From: Holosporaceae bacterium
Lineage (GTDB): Bacteria; Pseudomonadota; Alphaproteobacteria; UBA3830
Direction: 5' to 3'
NCBI GenBank assembly: GCA_031276835.1
Contig: JAISMI010000031.1
Location: 1 to 11,950 of the forward strand
DNA length: 11,950 bases
This document shows positions 1 through 6,760 of this stretch, piece by piece (position 1 is the stretch's first letter; the number at the start of each line of letters is the position of its first letter). The notes under the pieces were generated by a model that was not told the DNA's origin, made no database searches, and was given only the letters and a program-made list of their open reading frames with translations. Position numbers and translations under genes: made by a program.

Positions 1-1202
1 GAAAGGATAGAACGGAAAGCGTTTGCAATCATTTTGGAATCGCCACCCTGGAAAGACCGGCGGGAGATTTAGTCTGGATACACGCCGCCAGCATCGGAGA
101 ATCTACGGCTGCGTTGACCTATATAAAGCATCTGAAAAAACAATTTCCGCAACTAAACATACTGCTCACAACTATTACGGTTACGTCCGCCGACATGTTA
201 TATCCGAAAATTGCTTCAATTGCCGGCTGTTGCCATCAATTTGCCGTCGCCGACAGCGTCGTTTGGGTTCGAAAATTTTTAGACTACTGGAGACCAAACG
301 CGGCGTTTTTTCTGGAGTCTGAAATTTGGCCCAACATAGTGGATTCGCTTTTTGAGAGAAAAATACCGGCGTTTCTCTTGAACGCCAGATTGTCTTTCCG
401 ATCATTTGCAAGGTGGCGGCCGCTAAAAAGTTTTTTCGCCGACACGCTGCGGAAATTCACATGTATTTTGGCTCAATCCGAAACCGACGTCGAGAGATTT
501 AGTTTCTTTTCTCCCGAAAACGCCAAACGCATAGACAATTTAAAATACGCCAACGAGTTGTTGCCCTGTAATGACGAGCTTCTGAACATTTTTCGAAAAA
601 TATGCGCCGGTAAAAAAGTTTTTGTGGCCGCCAGCACTCACGAAAAAGAGGAGCAAATAATTCTGGAGGCCCATAAGAAATTAAAATCCACATTCGATTT
701 GGTAACTTTTATTATTCCAAGACATTTGACCCGCGTAAAAAGGATCTGCGAGATTTGCGATGAATACGAGGTGAAATATTCTCTGAGGTCTGAGGAAAAT
801 TTTTCCGCAGACTGCGAGGTTTTTTGCGTGGATACTTTTGGAGAGGTGGGGACGTTTTTTCGATTGGCCGACATATGTTTTGTGGGAGGATCCCTAGCGC
901 CCATAGGAGGACATAACATTTACGAACCGGTGGCGTTGGGAAAACCAGTTTTGCACGGCCCTTTCATGGACAACGCTATGGAAGCGCGGGATCTTCTGGG
1001 ACGGAAACAGGCGGCCTTTCAGATAAATAACGCCGACGAAATCTGCAAAATTTGTTCCAGACTATTATCTGACTCCGCACAATTAAAGAAAGTTTCAGAA
1101 TTTGCCGCCGCCGCGGCTAAAAATGAATCGCTTAAGCAGATAGACGACATTATCCGGTTGCCGAAATATTTATCCGATAATCCTGTCGTTTGTAACGCTT
1201 AA
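1..1202 (+). CDS. waaA: 3-deoxy-D-manno-octulosonic acid (Kdo) transferase, 5' end outside window
   Basis: Inner-membrane-associated glycosyltransferase that adds Kdo to lipid IVA to build the LPS inner core. The frame is open from base 3 with no start codon before the homology begins, so the gene is truncated by the window edge. About 399 codons are visible, against roughly 425 in the family, so only the N-terminal membrane anchor should be missing. Visible family signatures are WIHAASIGES (the Glu at visible residue 33 matches the proposed catalytic base), ESEIWPN at residues 105-111, and the C-terminal donor-site block GGSLAPIGGHNIYEPVALGK followed by PVLHGPF. The first ATG in frame, at 114, lies inside the N-terminal domain and is not the true start. 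It is followed after 38 bp by the nuo gene block and may be cotranscribed with it. In many proteobacteria waaA sits next to lpxK or other LPS genes instead. Confidence 0.93.
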   Translation, partial: KDRTESVCNHFGIATLERPAGDLVWIHAASIGESTAALTYIKHLKKQFPQLNILLTTITVTSADMLYPKIASIAGCCHQFAVADSVVWVRKFLDYWRPNAAFFLESEIWPNIVDSLFERKIPAFLLNARLSFRSFARWRPLKSFFADTLRKFTCILAQSETDVERFSFFSPENAKRIDNLKYANELLPCNDELLNIFRKICAGKKVFVAASTHEKEEQIILEAHKKLKSTFDLVTFIIPRHLTRVKRICEICDEYEVKYSLRSEENFSADCEVFCVDTFGEVGTFFRLADICFVGGSLAPIGGHNIYEPVALGKPVLHGPFMDNAMEARDLLGRKQAAFQINNADEICKICSRLLSDSAQLKKVSEFAAAAAKNESLKQIDDIIRLPKYLSDNPVVCNA

Positions 1203-1240
1203 TTTTGGAATTTATGCCAAATATGTAGTACTATGCCGTT

Positions 1241-1489
1241 ATGATTTTTTATTTGACCTTTGCAGGCGCTTTTTTCTTGGTTGTTATGGGAATATTTGTT
1301 CCTCTGGTGATGATTTTTGGACTTTTCGCCATGATGCTGTCGGCGTTGTTTTTTCTTTTTTTCTTTTCTTTTTCGATATCATGGTTATTTTTTGACGCGG
1401 AATTCGTTATTGTTCTGCTATCATTTGTGATTTTTCTGCTATGTTTTGGTCGCAGAATGTTTTCTCGTAAGAATTGCGGGGAGCAATGA
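1241..1489 (+). CDS. nuoK: Small three-helix membrane protein, probable divergent NuoK (complex I)
   Basis: 82-residue, extremely hydrophobic protein with about three membrane segments (residues ~3-21, ~22-46, ~52-72) and a basic tail, placed exactly where nuoK belongs, immediately before nuoL. Its stop overlaps the nuoL start (ATGA). By eye, YLTFAGAFFLVVMGIF near the N-terminus resembles the NuoK start YLTVAAILFTLGVFGIF typical of alphaproteobacteria. DAEFVIVLL at residues 52-60 can be laid on the conserved AAEAAIGLA block of helix 3, which would keep the Glu (here residue 54). The second conserved Glu, in helix 2, has no counterpart, and the protein is about 20 residues shorter than the usual ~100. 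Poly-T runs around 1350-1375 encode Phe-rich stretches. No clear Shine-Dalgarno precedes the ATG. The NuoK identity is inference from position and weak similarity; an unrelated small membrane protein is possible. Confidence 0.6.
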   Translation: MIFYLTFAGAFFLVVMGIFVPLVMIFGLFAMMLSALFFLFFFSFSISWLFFDAEFVIVLLSFVIFLLCFGRRMFSRKNCGEQ

Positions 1490-3195
1490 TAGCGTATGTT
1501 ATTGTATTTCAGCTGATTGTTCTGTCGATCAGTTTGATATATCGAAAAAATTATGAAAAGGATAGACTTAAATATGTCGTCGTTTCTTTTTCGGCGCTGA
1601 CGGCGTTGGTCGCGACTTTTGCGACGATTTCGCAACTATGCGCTCCGGCAATGGAGCATCTGCATTTTTATAATTTCGTTAGCCTAAAAAATACCTCCTG
1701 CAAACTAGGGATATTATCGGATTCGTTGAGTATTATTTCGGCGTGGGTTGTATGCGTCATAACGGCGATCGCCAACTGTTATTCAATCGGATACGTGAAA
1801 AAGAATCTCGACGTTTTTTTGTGTCGTATAAATTCGTTATCTCTTGCGGCGACTTTATTTGCGTCTTCGGGAAATCTGCTGCAGATGTATATTTGCGGGG
1901 AGGCGATGGCCGTTGCGTCATGTTTTCTAGTATCCTTCGACAATAAAGATCTTTCGTTCGCGGCCGCCCTAAAAATGGCATTTGCCAATAAACTGGGAGA
2001 CGTTGGACTTGTAATCTCAATGACGGCGTTATTTCAGGTCTTCGGAAGTCTGAATCTGGACGAAATAAATAAATTTTTCGTTGGAAACGACGTTTATCTC
2101 AGGAAATTAGAAACTATTGCAACGATTATGTCGGCGTCTATTTTTATAAAATCAGCTCAAATTGGATCGACCGACTGGGTGAAAAATTCGATGCGGGCTC
2201 CCATGCCGGCTTTGGCTCTCATACATTCCTCAACTCTGCTGACCGCTGGAGTTTTCTGGATGATAAGACTACCAAATTTATTCGAATGTAGCGAATCAAT
2301 TCAAAATATCATCATAGCTGTCGGATTATTTTGCTCCGTAATCTATTCCATAAAGGCGATTTTCGCCGCCGACGTGGAGGGGATATTCGCCTATTCCACT
2401 TCCTCTCAGGTGGGATTGATGCTATCGGCCTGTGGATTTTCCGCCTACGGAGCCGCTTTAATTTTATTCGTATCCCATGCGTTCTCAAAATCATTGTTAC
2501 TTTTTTCAATGGGATCTGTCGTCTACGCATTGTCCGGAGAGCGGGACATAAAAAATATGGGCGGACTATTTGAATTGCTTCCCAAAACCTATGTTGCTTT
2601 CGTTTTGGCTCTGGCGTCCATGATCAATATTCCGCTGTTGCCGTCCTATTATGCGAGAAAGATTTTGCTGAATGAAATTATCGGCGGAGATTTGGTCAAT
2701 CCCATCGCGTTGATTATGATTATCATGGCGTCTATTTTGACGGTGGCGTATCTTTTTCGCGTGACTTATTTAATATTTCACGGCGAAATTAGAGCTGCGG
2801 AAACCAGTCTGGCCTATCTGAACGAAAATGACAATTTCATAATCAATTCGCTTTATATTTCCATATTTTTTGCGATTTTTTCAGGGGTATTCTTTTATTA
2901 CGCCGTCTACAACGACGTGGTCTGGGCGGATCTTTTTGCATTTTCCTACGCCGAGAACGGATACGCCATATTTGCCTTTTCCATTATTAATTTTATCGGC
3001 GTCGTGGCGGCGTTTCTGATTTGCAAATCCATAAAATCGAGGAATTTATCACTCAAATTGACATGGAAAATCAGCGATAGTTTCAAAAAAACCGCCTTCC
3101 GTCTGGTGGAAAATATCGACGAAAAATTGTATAGAAAATGCTATCTACTAATTGCTCGCGCGGGAGAACGGGAATCAACCAATGCCGGCCAATAG
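1486..3195 (+). CDS. nuoL: NADH-quinone oxidoreductase subunit L (divergent, C-terminally short)
   Basis: Distal antiporter-like proton-channel subunit of respiratory complex I in the inner membrane. The ATG at 1486 is chosen because it has GGGGAG at 1478-1483 and overlaps the previous stop; 569 residues against about 613 in E. coli. Recognisable blocks: CGEAMA with Glu139 (E. coli Glu144), KLGDV (Asp178), IKSAQ with Lys222 (Lys229), ALIHSSTLLTAGVF (His254), FAYSTSSQVG, SHAFSKSLL (His338/Lys342) and DIKNMGGL. Oddities: the conserved HTWLPDA segment reads TDWVKNS; the FFSKDE segment reads YYARKI, putting Lys392 at the Asp400 position; and the protein stops about 30 residues after the YDK-like segment, so the long lateral helix and last membrane helix are missing. 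Overlaps nuoM by 14 bp. Membership of the NuoL family is clear; whether it still pumps protons is not. Confidence 0.85.
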   Translation: MIAYVIVFQLIVLSISLIYRKNYEKDRLKYVVVSFSALTALVATFATISQLCAPAMEHLHFYNFVSLKNTSCKLGILSDSLSIISAWVVCVITAIANCYSIGYVKKNLDVFLCRINSLSLAATLFASSGNLLQMYICGEAMAVASCFLVSFDNKDLSFAAALKMAFANKLGDVGLVISMTALFQVFGSLNLDEINKFFVGNDVYLRKLETIATIMSASIFIKSAQIGSTDWVKNSMRAPMPALALIHSSTLLTAGVFWMIRLPNLFECSESIQNIIIAVGLFCSVIYSIKAIFAADVEGIFAYSTSSQVGLMLSACGFSAYGAALILFVSHAFSKSLLLFSMGSVVYALSGERDIKNMGGLFELLPKTYVAFVLALASMINIPLLPSYYARKILLNEIIGGDLVNPIALIMIIMASILTVAYLFRVTYLIFHGEIRAAETSLAYLNENDNFIINSLYISIFFAIFSGVFFYYAVYNDVVWADLFAFSYAENGYAIFAFSIINFIGVVAAFLICKSIKSRNLSLKLTWKISDSFKKTAFRLVENIDEKLYRKCYLLIARAGERESTNAGQ

Positions 3196-4585
3196 TGTTT
3201 TTTTACTCGTCGTATTAGTTCCGATATTGGGAGGTCTCTGTATTTCTAGAATTGACGAGAAGATTTTTCCCCTCAACATAAAGTTGGTGTCCGTTTGGAC
3301 GGCGATTTTTGCGTTTTTACTATCTTTAGTATTGCTCTCGTCTTCTGGAGAGAAGTTTTCCTTTTTTAATATTTCGTTTTTGGTAAACGGCGTTTCAATT
3401 CCCATGATTGTCATGACTGCTCTTTTGACGCTGGCGGCGGTTGCGGTTAGCTACGGAGAACAAAATTCCAATTTAAAAAGATTTCATATTCTTGTTTTAA
3501 GTTTAGAATCTCTTCTGATCGCGCTGTTTTCCACCGCCGACATTTTCATGTTTTACGTTTTATTACAGCTGATTTTAACGGTTGCGTTTGTTTTGCTTGG
3601 AATATTCGCGAAGGACTCCATTTGCGCGTCGAAATTTTTCGTTATCCTTTCTGCGGGAGCTATTTTTATACTTGGCGGAGTAATTTATCTGGTCGATACG
3701 TCGGGGATTACCGAAATAGACGTTTTATCGAAATATACCTTCACTCTTGGACAGGAGAGAGTCATTTTTTCTTTGTTTTTCATTGGATTTGCCTGCCAAT
3801 CGGCTATATTTCCGCTGCACGTTTGGGCGCCGGATTCCCATACGAAGCCGCCAACGTCCATATCCATACTTCTTTCCGGAATATTGCTGAAAATCGGAGC
3901 GTTTGGCATGATAACAATACTGCTGCCAATTGCAAAAAATTCAGAATTTATTTTTCGCGGATACATTTTTGCCGCCGCCGTCGTTACAATGTTATATGCA
4001 GCGTTATCAATGCTATTGCAGAAGGATTTAAAAAAGATAATCGCCTATGTTTCCATTGTTCAGATGGCAATCATCGCCATCGGCATTTTTTCCGGCGACG
4101 TCGACGGCATATCCGGAGCTTTTTTTAGCGTAATAGCCAATAGTCTTGCGACGACGACTCTGTTGATAATAGTTGGCGTCGTTGAGAATCGTTTTGGAAC
4201 TCGCAATTTGAATATTTCCGGAGTTTCTCAGGCCATACCGTACATTTCTCCCATTGCGTTTGTATCCATAATGGCTTTGGCTTCGGTTCCGCCAACGCCT
4301 TGTTTCTCGGGAAATTTATTAATTCTGTTCGGATGCTGGCCAAATAATTATTTTACTTCCGTGGTTATATGTTTTCTAATCGTATTCGGAGTCGTTTATG
4401 GACTAAAAATATATTGGAAAGTATTTGAAGGCGAATGTAAGCTGAAAAAATCCAAATTAACCAACGGCGAACTGGGATGTCTGCTGCCGTTAGTCGCGTT
4501 GATGGTCGTCGTCGGCGTTTATCCCGATAAAATTATTCATTCCGTAAAGGGAGAAATCTCAAAAATCCTCATGGTGAAGTCATGA
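3182..4585 (+). CDS. nuoM: NADH-quinone oxidoreductase subunit M (channel residues substituted)
   Basis: Antiporter-like membrane subunit of complex I, 467 residues from the ATG at 3182, which has GGGAA 7 bases upstream and overlaps nuoL by 14 bp (E. coli NuoM has 509). The family is shown by FPLHVWAPDSHTKPPTS, GILLKIGAFG, KKIIAY and the GxLLILFG block. Against E. coli NuoM, most functional residues are changed: Glu144 is Gln129 (codon 3566-3568), Lys234 is Gln206 (3797-3799), His322 is Gln294 (4061-4063), His348 is Asn320 (4139-4141) and Glu407 is Asn378 (4313-4315). Lys265 is kept as Lys237. The frame is intact and codes normally, so it is not a plain pseudogene; the protein is probably made but may be structural or proton-inactive. 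The correspondence of positions is my by-eye alignment to a remembered family sequence. Confidence 0.88.
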   Translation: MPANSVFLLVVLVPILGGLCISRIDEKIFPLNIKLVSVWTAIFAFLLSLVLLSSSGEKFSFFNISFLVNGVSIPMIVMTALLTLAAVAVSYGEQNSNLKRFHILVLSLESLLIALFSTADIFMFYVLLQLILTVAFVLLGIFAKDSICASKFFVILSAGAIFILGGVIYLVDTSGITEIDVLSKYTFTLGQERVIFSLFFIGFACQSAIFPLHVWAPDSHTKPPTSISILLSGILLKIGAFGMITILLPIAKNSEFIFRGYIFAAAVVTMLYAALSMLLQKDLKKIIAYVSIVQMAIIAIGIFSGDVDGISGAFFSVIANSLATTTLLIIVGVVENRFGTRNLNISGVSQAIPYISPIAFVSIMALASVPPTPCFSGNLLILFGCWPNNYFTSVVICFLIVFGVVYGLKIYWKVFEGECKLKKSKLTNGELGCLLPLVALMVVVGVYPDKIIHSVKGEISKILMVKS

Positions 4586-6024
4586 TCAGAAATTTCATGC
4601 CGGAATTGTTATTGGCGATCTACGTAATGGCCGTCTGGTTTCTAAACGCAAAACGCGAAAAAAGCGACGGCAGTCCGGAAAAAGATTCTTCAATAGAATT
4701 AAAGGAAACGTTTCTAAAGGAAGAGGATTCGGCCGTTGGATTGATCATAAAAAAAACGCCGGCAATTCATGGACAATATCTAATATTTATCGCTGCGATT
4801 TTTGCCTGCTATCTGGGAGACGATTCAATAAAATCCGGCTTTTTCTCCGGCAGGTATAGCGAGTCTCTGTTGAAGTCGGTATTAATTTCCGGAGGCCTGG
4901 TAATTTCTCATCTTCTACAAGACGAGAGCTGGAAGAAGCAAATTATGGCAATTGTCGTAACGTTGGGATCGACGATTGCCATTTCCTCCAACGATTTTTT
5001 ATCGCTGTTTATGGCCATTGAATTGGCTGCCATTCCAACGTATTTTTTGGTTTGTTCGGACGAGCCTTTCGGAGAAAAACATTCCTATCTTGTTTTTGGA
5101 ATCATTGGCGCTTTGCTTTTGCTGTTCGGAATCGGACTGATATATTTTTCTACGGGAGCGACCAATTTTAACGACGTAAGATATGCCGTTTCATTTGCTT
5201 CCACCGGTACGATTAATCGGATATCTCTATTTCTGATATCAATTTCTTTTGTCGTTAGGTTGGGAATTTTTCCATTTAATTCCTGGGCGTTCGATCTGGC
5301 GCAAAAACAGTCGTCGCAGACGGCGTTGGTATTCTGTTCGCTGCAGACGGCGATGGCGATTGCCTTCCACAAGATAATGATCGTCGTTTTTCCACATTTG
5401 AATGCGGGAAATATAATTTTGGCGACGGGTCTAATATCGGTTATTTTCGGAAATTTCCTATTGATATTTCAAAATAATATAAAGAAGATCATCGCTTGCT
5501 CAGTCATAGGCAACGCCGGATCCGTTTTGATTTGCTGCGCGTCTCCGTCCTACGTAGGGGCGCGAGGATTAGTATTTTCCGTAATATCGCAAATTATTTC
5601 CGTACTCGGAATATCTGTTATTTTAGCACGATTAAAAAGATCCAGGCCGAAGGAAATAAAAGAGATCGGCGATTTGAATTCGTTAGCTTGGCGTCATCCT
5701 TTTTGGGCGTTATCGGTTTCTCTTTTATTTCTGTCGTTGATGGGATTTCCCCCGCTTTTGGGATTCTGGGGCAAAGTTTACATTTGTTCGTCTCTGATGG
5801 GAGAATTTTTTGCGATTTTTTACATGGCCTCCCTCGTTTTCAATTTGATCTGCGTATCTAAGATACTGGATGCGCTTTGGTTTAGAGAAAATAATGACGA
5901 GTTTCTGTTGGATCGATCGTCGGAAAAAATTATTTGTCTGACGTCTTTCATGACAATTGCCGCGATTCCTTTCGTTCATAAAATACTGGAACTTCTTAAG
6001 GCGGAGATCTATTTTGTCCACTGA
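4582..6024 (+). CDS. nuoN: NADH-quinone oxidoreductase subunit N (some channel residues substituted)
   Basis: Third antiporter-like membrane subunit of complex I; 480 residues, near the usual ~485. The ATG overlaps the nuoM stop (ATGA), suggesting coupled translation. Conserved pieces: SSNDFLSLFMAIEL with Glu147 (E. coli Glu133), NIKKIIA, and MGFPPLLGFWGKVYI with Lys398 (Lys395). Changed pieces: Lys217 reads Arg226 in VVRLGIFPFNSW (the usual FHxWTPD motif reads FNSWAFD), the Lys247 region reads Gln255-Thr256, and His305 in SHxGY reads Asn311. After the first membrane helix there is an acidic and lysine-rich hydrophilic stretch at about residues 24-58, longer than I expect at that point. Its 3' end carries the ribosome-binding site and start of birA. 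The nuoN-birA-rnj order is a known alphaproteobacterial arrangement and supports the assignment despite sequence divergence. Confidence 0.87.
   Translation: MIRNFMPELLLAIYVMAVWFLNAKREKSDGSPEKDSSIELKETFLKEEDSAVGLIIKKTPAIHGQYLIFIAAIFACYLGDDSIKSGFFSGRYSESLLKSVLISGGLVISHLLQDESWKKQIMAIVVTLGSTIAISSNDFLSLFMAIELAAIPTYFLVCSDEPFGEKHSYLVFGIIGALLLLFGIGLIYFSTGATNFNDVRYAVSFASTGTINRISLFLISISFVVRLGIFPFNSWAFDLAQKQSSQTALVFCSLQTAMAIAFHKIMIVVFPHLNAGNIILATGLISVIFGNFLLIFQNNIKKIIACSVIGNAGSVLICCASPSYVGARGLVFSVISQIISVLGISVILARLKRSRPKEIKEIGDLNSLAWRHPFWALSVSLLFLSLMGFPPLLGFWGKVYICSSLMGEFFAIFYMASLVFNLICVSKILDALWFRENNDEFLLDRSSEKIICLTSFMTIAAIPFVHKILELLKAEIYFVH
5998..6006 (+). promoter_or_regulatory. Ribosome-binding site that fixes the birA start
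   Basis: AAGGCGGAG lies inside the end of nuoN, 7 bases before TTG at 6014. It is a strong Shine-Dalgarno match at good spacing and is the reason for choosing the TTG over the in-frame ATG at 5957, which would prefix 19 residues of nuoN-overlapping sequence not seen in the BirA fold. Confidence 0.7.
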
Positions 6025-6736
6025 AATCATAGGATTGCAGTCCGTGGATAGCACCCATAAATTTGCAATTCGTTTAATTGAGACTAAAAAGGCTAGGGAG
6101 TGCGCGATAGTCGCTGAAAATCAGACAAACGGCGTGGGAAGATGCGAAAGACCATGGACGTCGGTCAGGGGAAATTTATTCGCGTCGATAATAAAGAAAC
6201 TGCCCGATCAGGAACTGGGAAAATTATCGTTAACCGTTGCCTGCGCAATCCATGCCGCAATTCTAAAATATATTCCCAAAGATTTGCATCTTCATTGGCC
6301 CAACGACGTCCACTATAAAAAGTCTAAGGTTTCTGGTATACTTATCGCCATAGTGGATGACTGGATGGTAATTAGCGTAGGAGTAAACGTGAATGCCGCT
6401 CCGTACGTTGCTGATGCAACAAGCATAGCGGAAGTCTGCGGCGTTAAATTTATTTCGACCAAAGAGGTATTGAAAAATATTTTGGTCAGCCTGGAAGATT
6501 GGTTTAATAATTTGGTTGTTTTGGGTTTTTCATGCGTAAAAAATTATTGGTTACGATATATTAACGAAATGGATTGTAAAGTTACCATTAGAAATGGCTC
6601 GGACTCTCTTACTGGCGTTTTCGGCGGAATAGACGATTCGGGTAGGTTGATTTTGAAAAAGGACGGTCGAAATTTGCTCGTGTCGAGCGGAGACATGTTC
6701 TTGAATATGGAAGGTATAAAGGTGTGTTATGAGTAA
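6014..6736 (+). CDS. birA: Biotin-[acetyl-CoA-carboxylase] ligase, no DNA-binding domain
   Basis: Cytosolic enzyme that activates biotin with ATP and attaches it to the acetyl-CoA carboxylase carrier protein and similar acceptors. 240 residues from TTG 6014, overlapping nuoN by 11 bp. The catalytic domain starts almost at once (LQSVDSTHKF), so this is the short class without the helix-turn-helix repressor domain. Visible motifs: the biotinyl-AMP loop GVGRCERPW at residues 40-48 (Arg43 and Arg46 match Arg118 and Arg121 of E. coli), HWPNDV at 94-99, KVSGIL with Lys105 (E. coli Lys183), VGVNVN, and a C-terminal SH3-like domain from about residue 185. The E. coli loop reads GRGRRGR, so two positions are relaxed here. 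Its last codons lie in the tandem duplication shared with the rnj start. Confidence 0.9.
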   Translation: MSTEIIGLQSVDSTHKFAIRLIETKKARECAIVAENQTNGVGRCERPWTSVRGNLFASIIKKLPDQELGKLSLTVACAIHAAILKYIPKDLHLHWPNDVHYKKSKVSGILIAIVDDWMVISVGVNVNAAPYVADATSIAEVCGVKFISTKEVLKNILVSLEDWFNNLVVLGFSCVKNYWLRYINEMDCKVTIRNGSDSLTGVFGGIDDSGRLILKKDGRNLLVSSGDMFLNMEGIKVCYE

Positions 6737-6760
6737 ACAAGGTGTGTTATGAGTAAACAA
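6721..6760 (+). repeat. Exact tandem duplication of 20 bp over the birA stop and rnj start
   Basis: GGTGTGTTATGAGTAAACAA occurs twice with no mismatch at 6721-6740 and 6741-6760; flanking AA and GG extend the identity slightly. Each copy contains the same translation start signal (AAGG, TGTGTT, ATG AGT AAA CAA). The second copy starts rnj; the first contains the birA stop codon and an ATG at 6729 that now opens a 7-codon frame. Confidence 0.97.
6729..6752 (+). other. Seven-codon upstream reading frame (MSKQGVL) overlapping the rnj start
   Basis: Created by the 20-bp duplication: the first copy of the rnj start region is still preceded by AAAGG and TGTGTT, so its ATG at 6729 should be usable. 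It reads MSKQGVL and stops at TGA 6750-6752, which overlaps the rnj ATG at 6749 as ATGA. Ribosomes could therefore start at either ATG or reinitiate. Whether it is translated cannot be told from sequence. Confidence 0.5.

Noticed and set aside
1249..1635. 128-codon frame on the - strand opposite nuoK and the start of nuoL
   Set aside because: Arg/Lys/Asn-rich composition is what the complement of a T-rich membrane-protein gene gives; no start signal or family.
5957..6013. In-frame extension of birA to ATG 5957
   Set aside because: The added 19 residues lie wholly inside nuoN, no good ribosome-binding site precedes this ATG, and a strong one precedes TTG 6014, where the biotin ligase fold begins.
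1486..6024. Idea that the three antiporter-like genes are an Mrp-type Na+/H+ antiporter or a membrane hydrogenase arm
   Set aside because: The K-L-M-N order, the subunit-specific motifs and the downstream birA-rnj synteny fit complex I; no mnhB/E/F/G-like or hydrogenase genes are present in the window.
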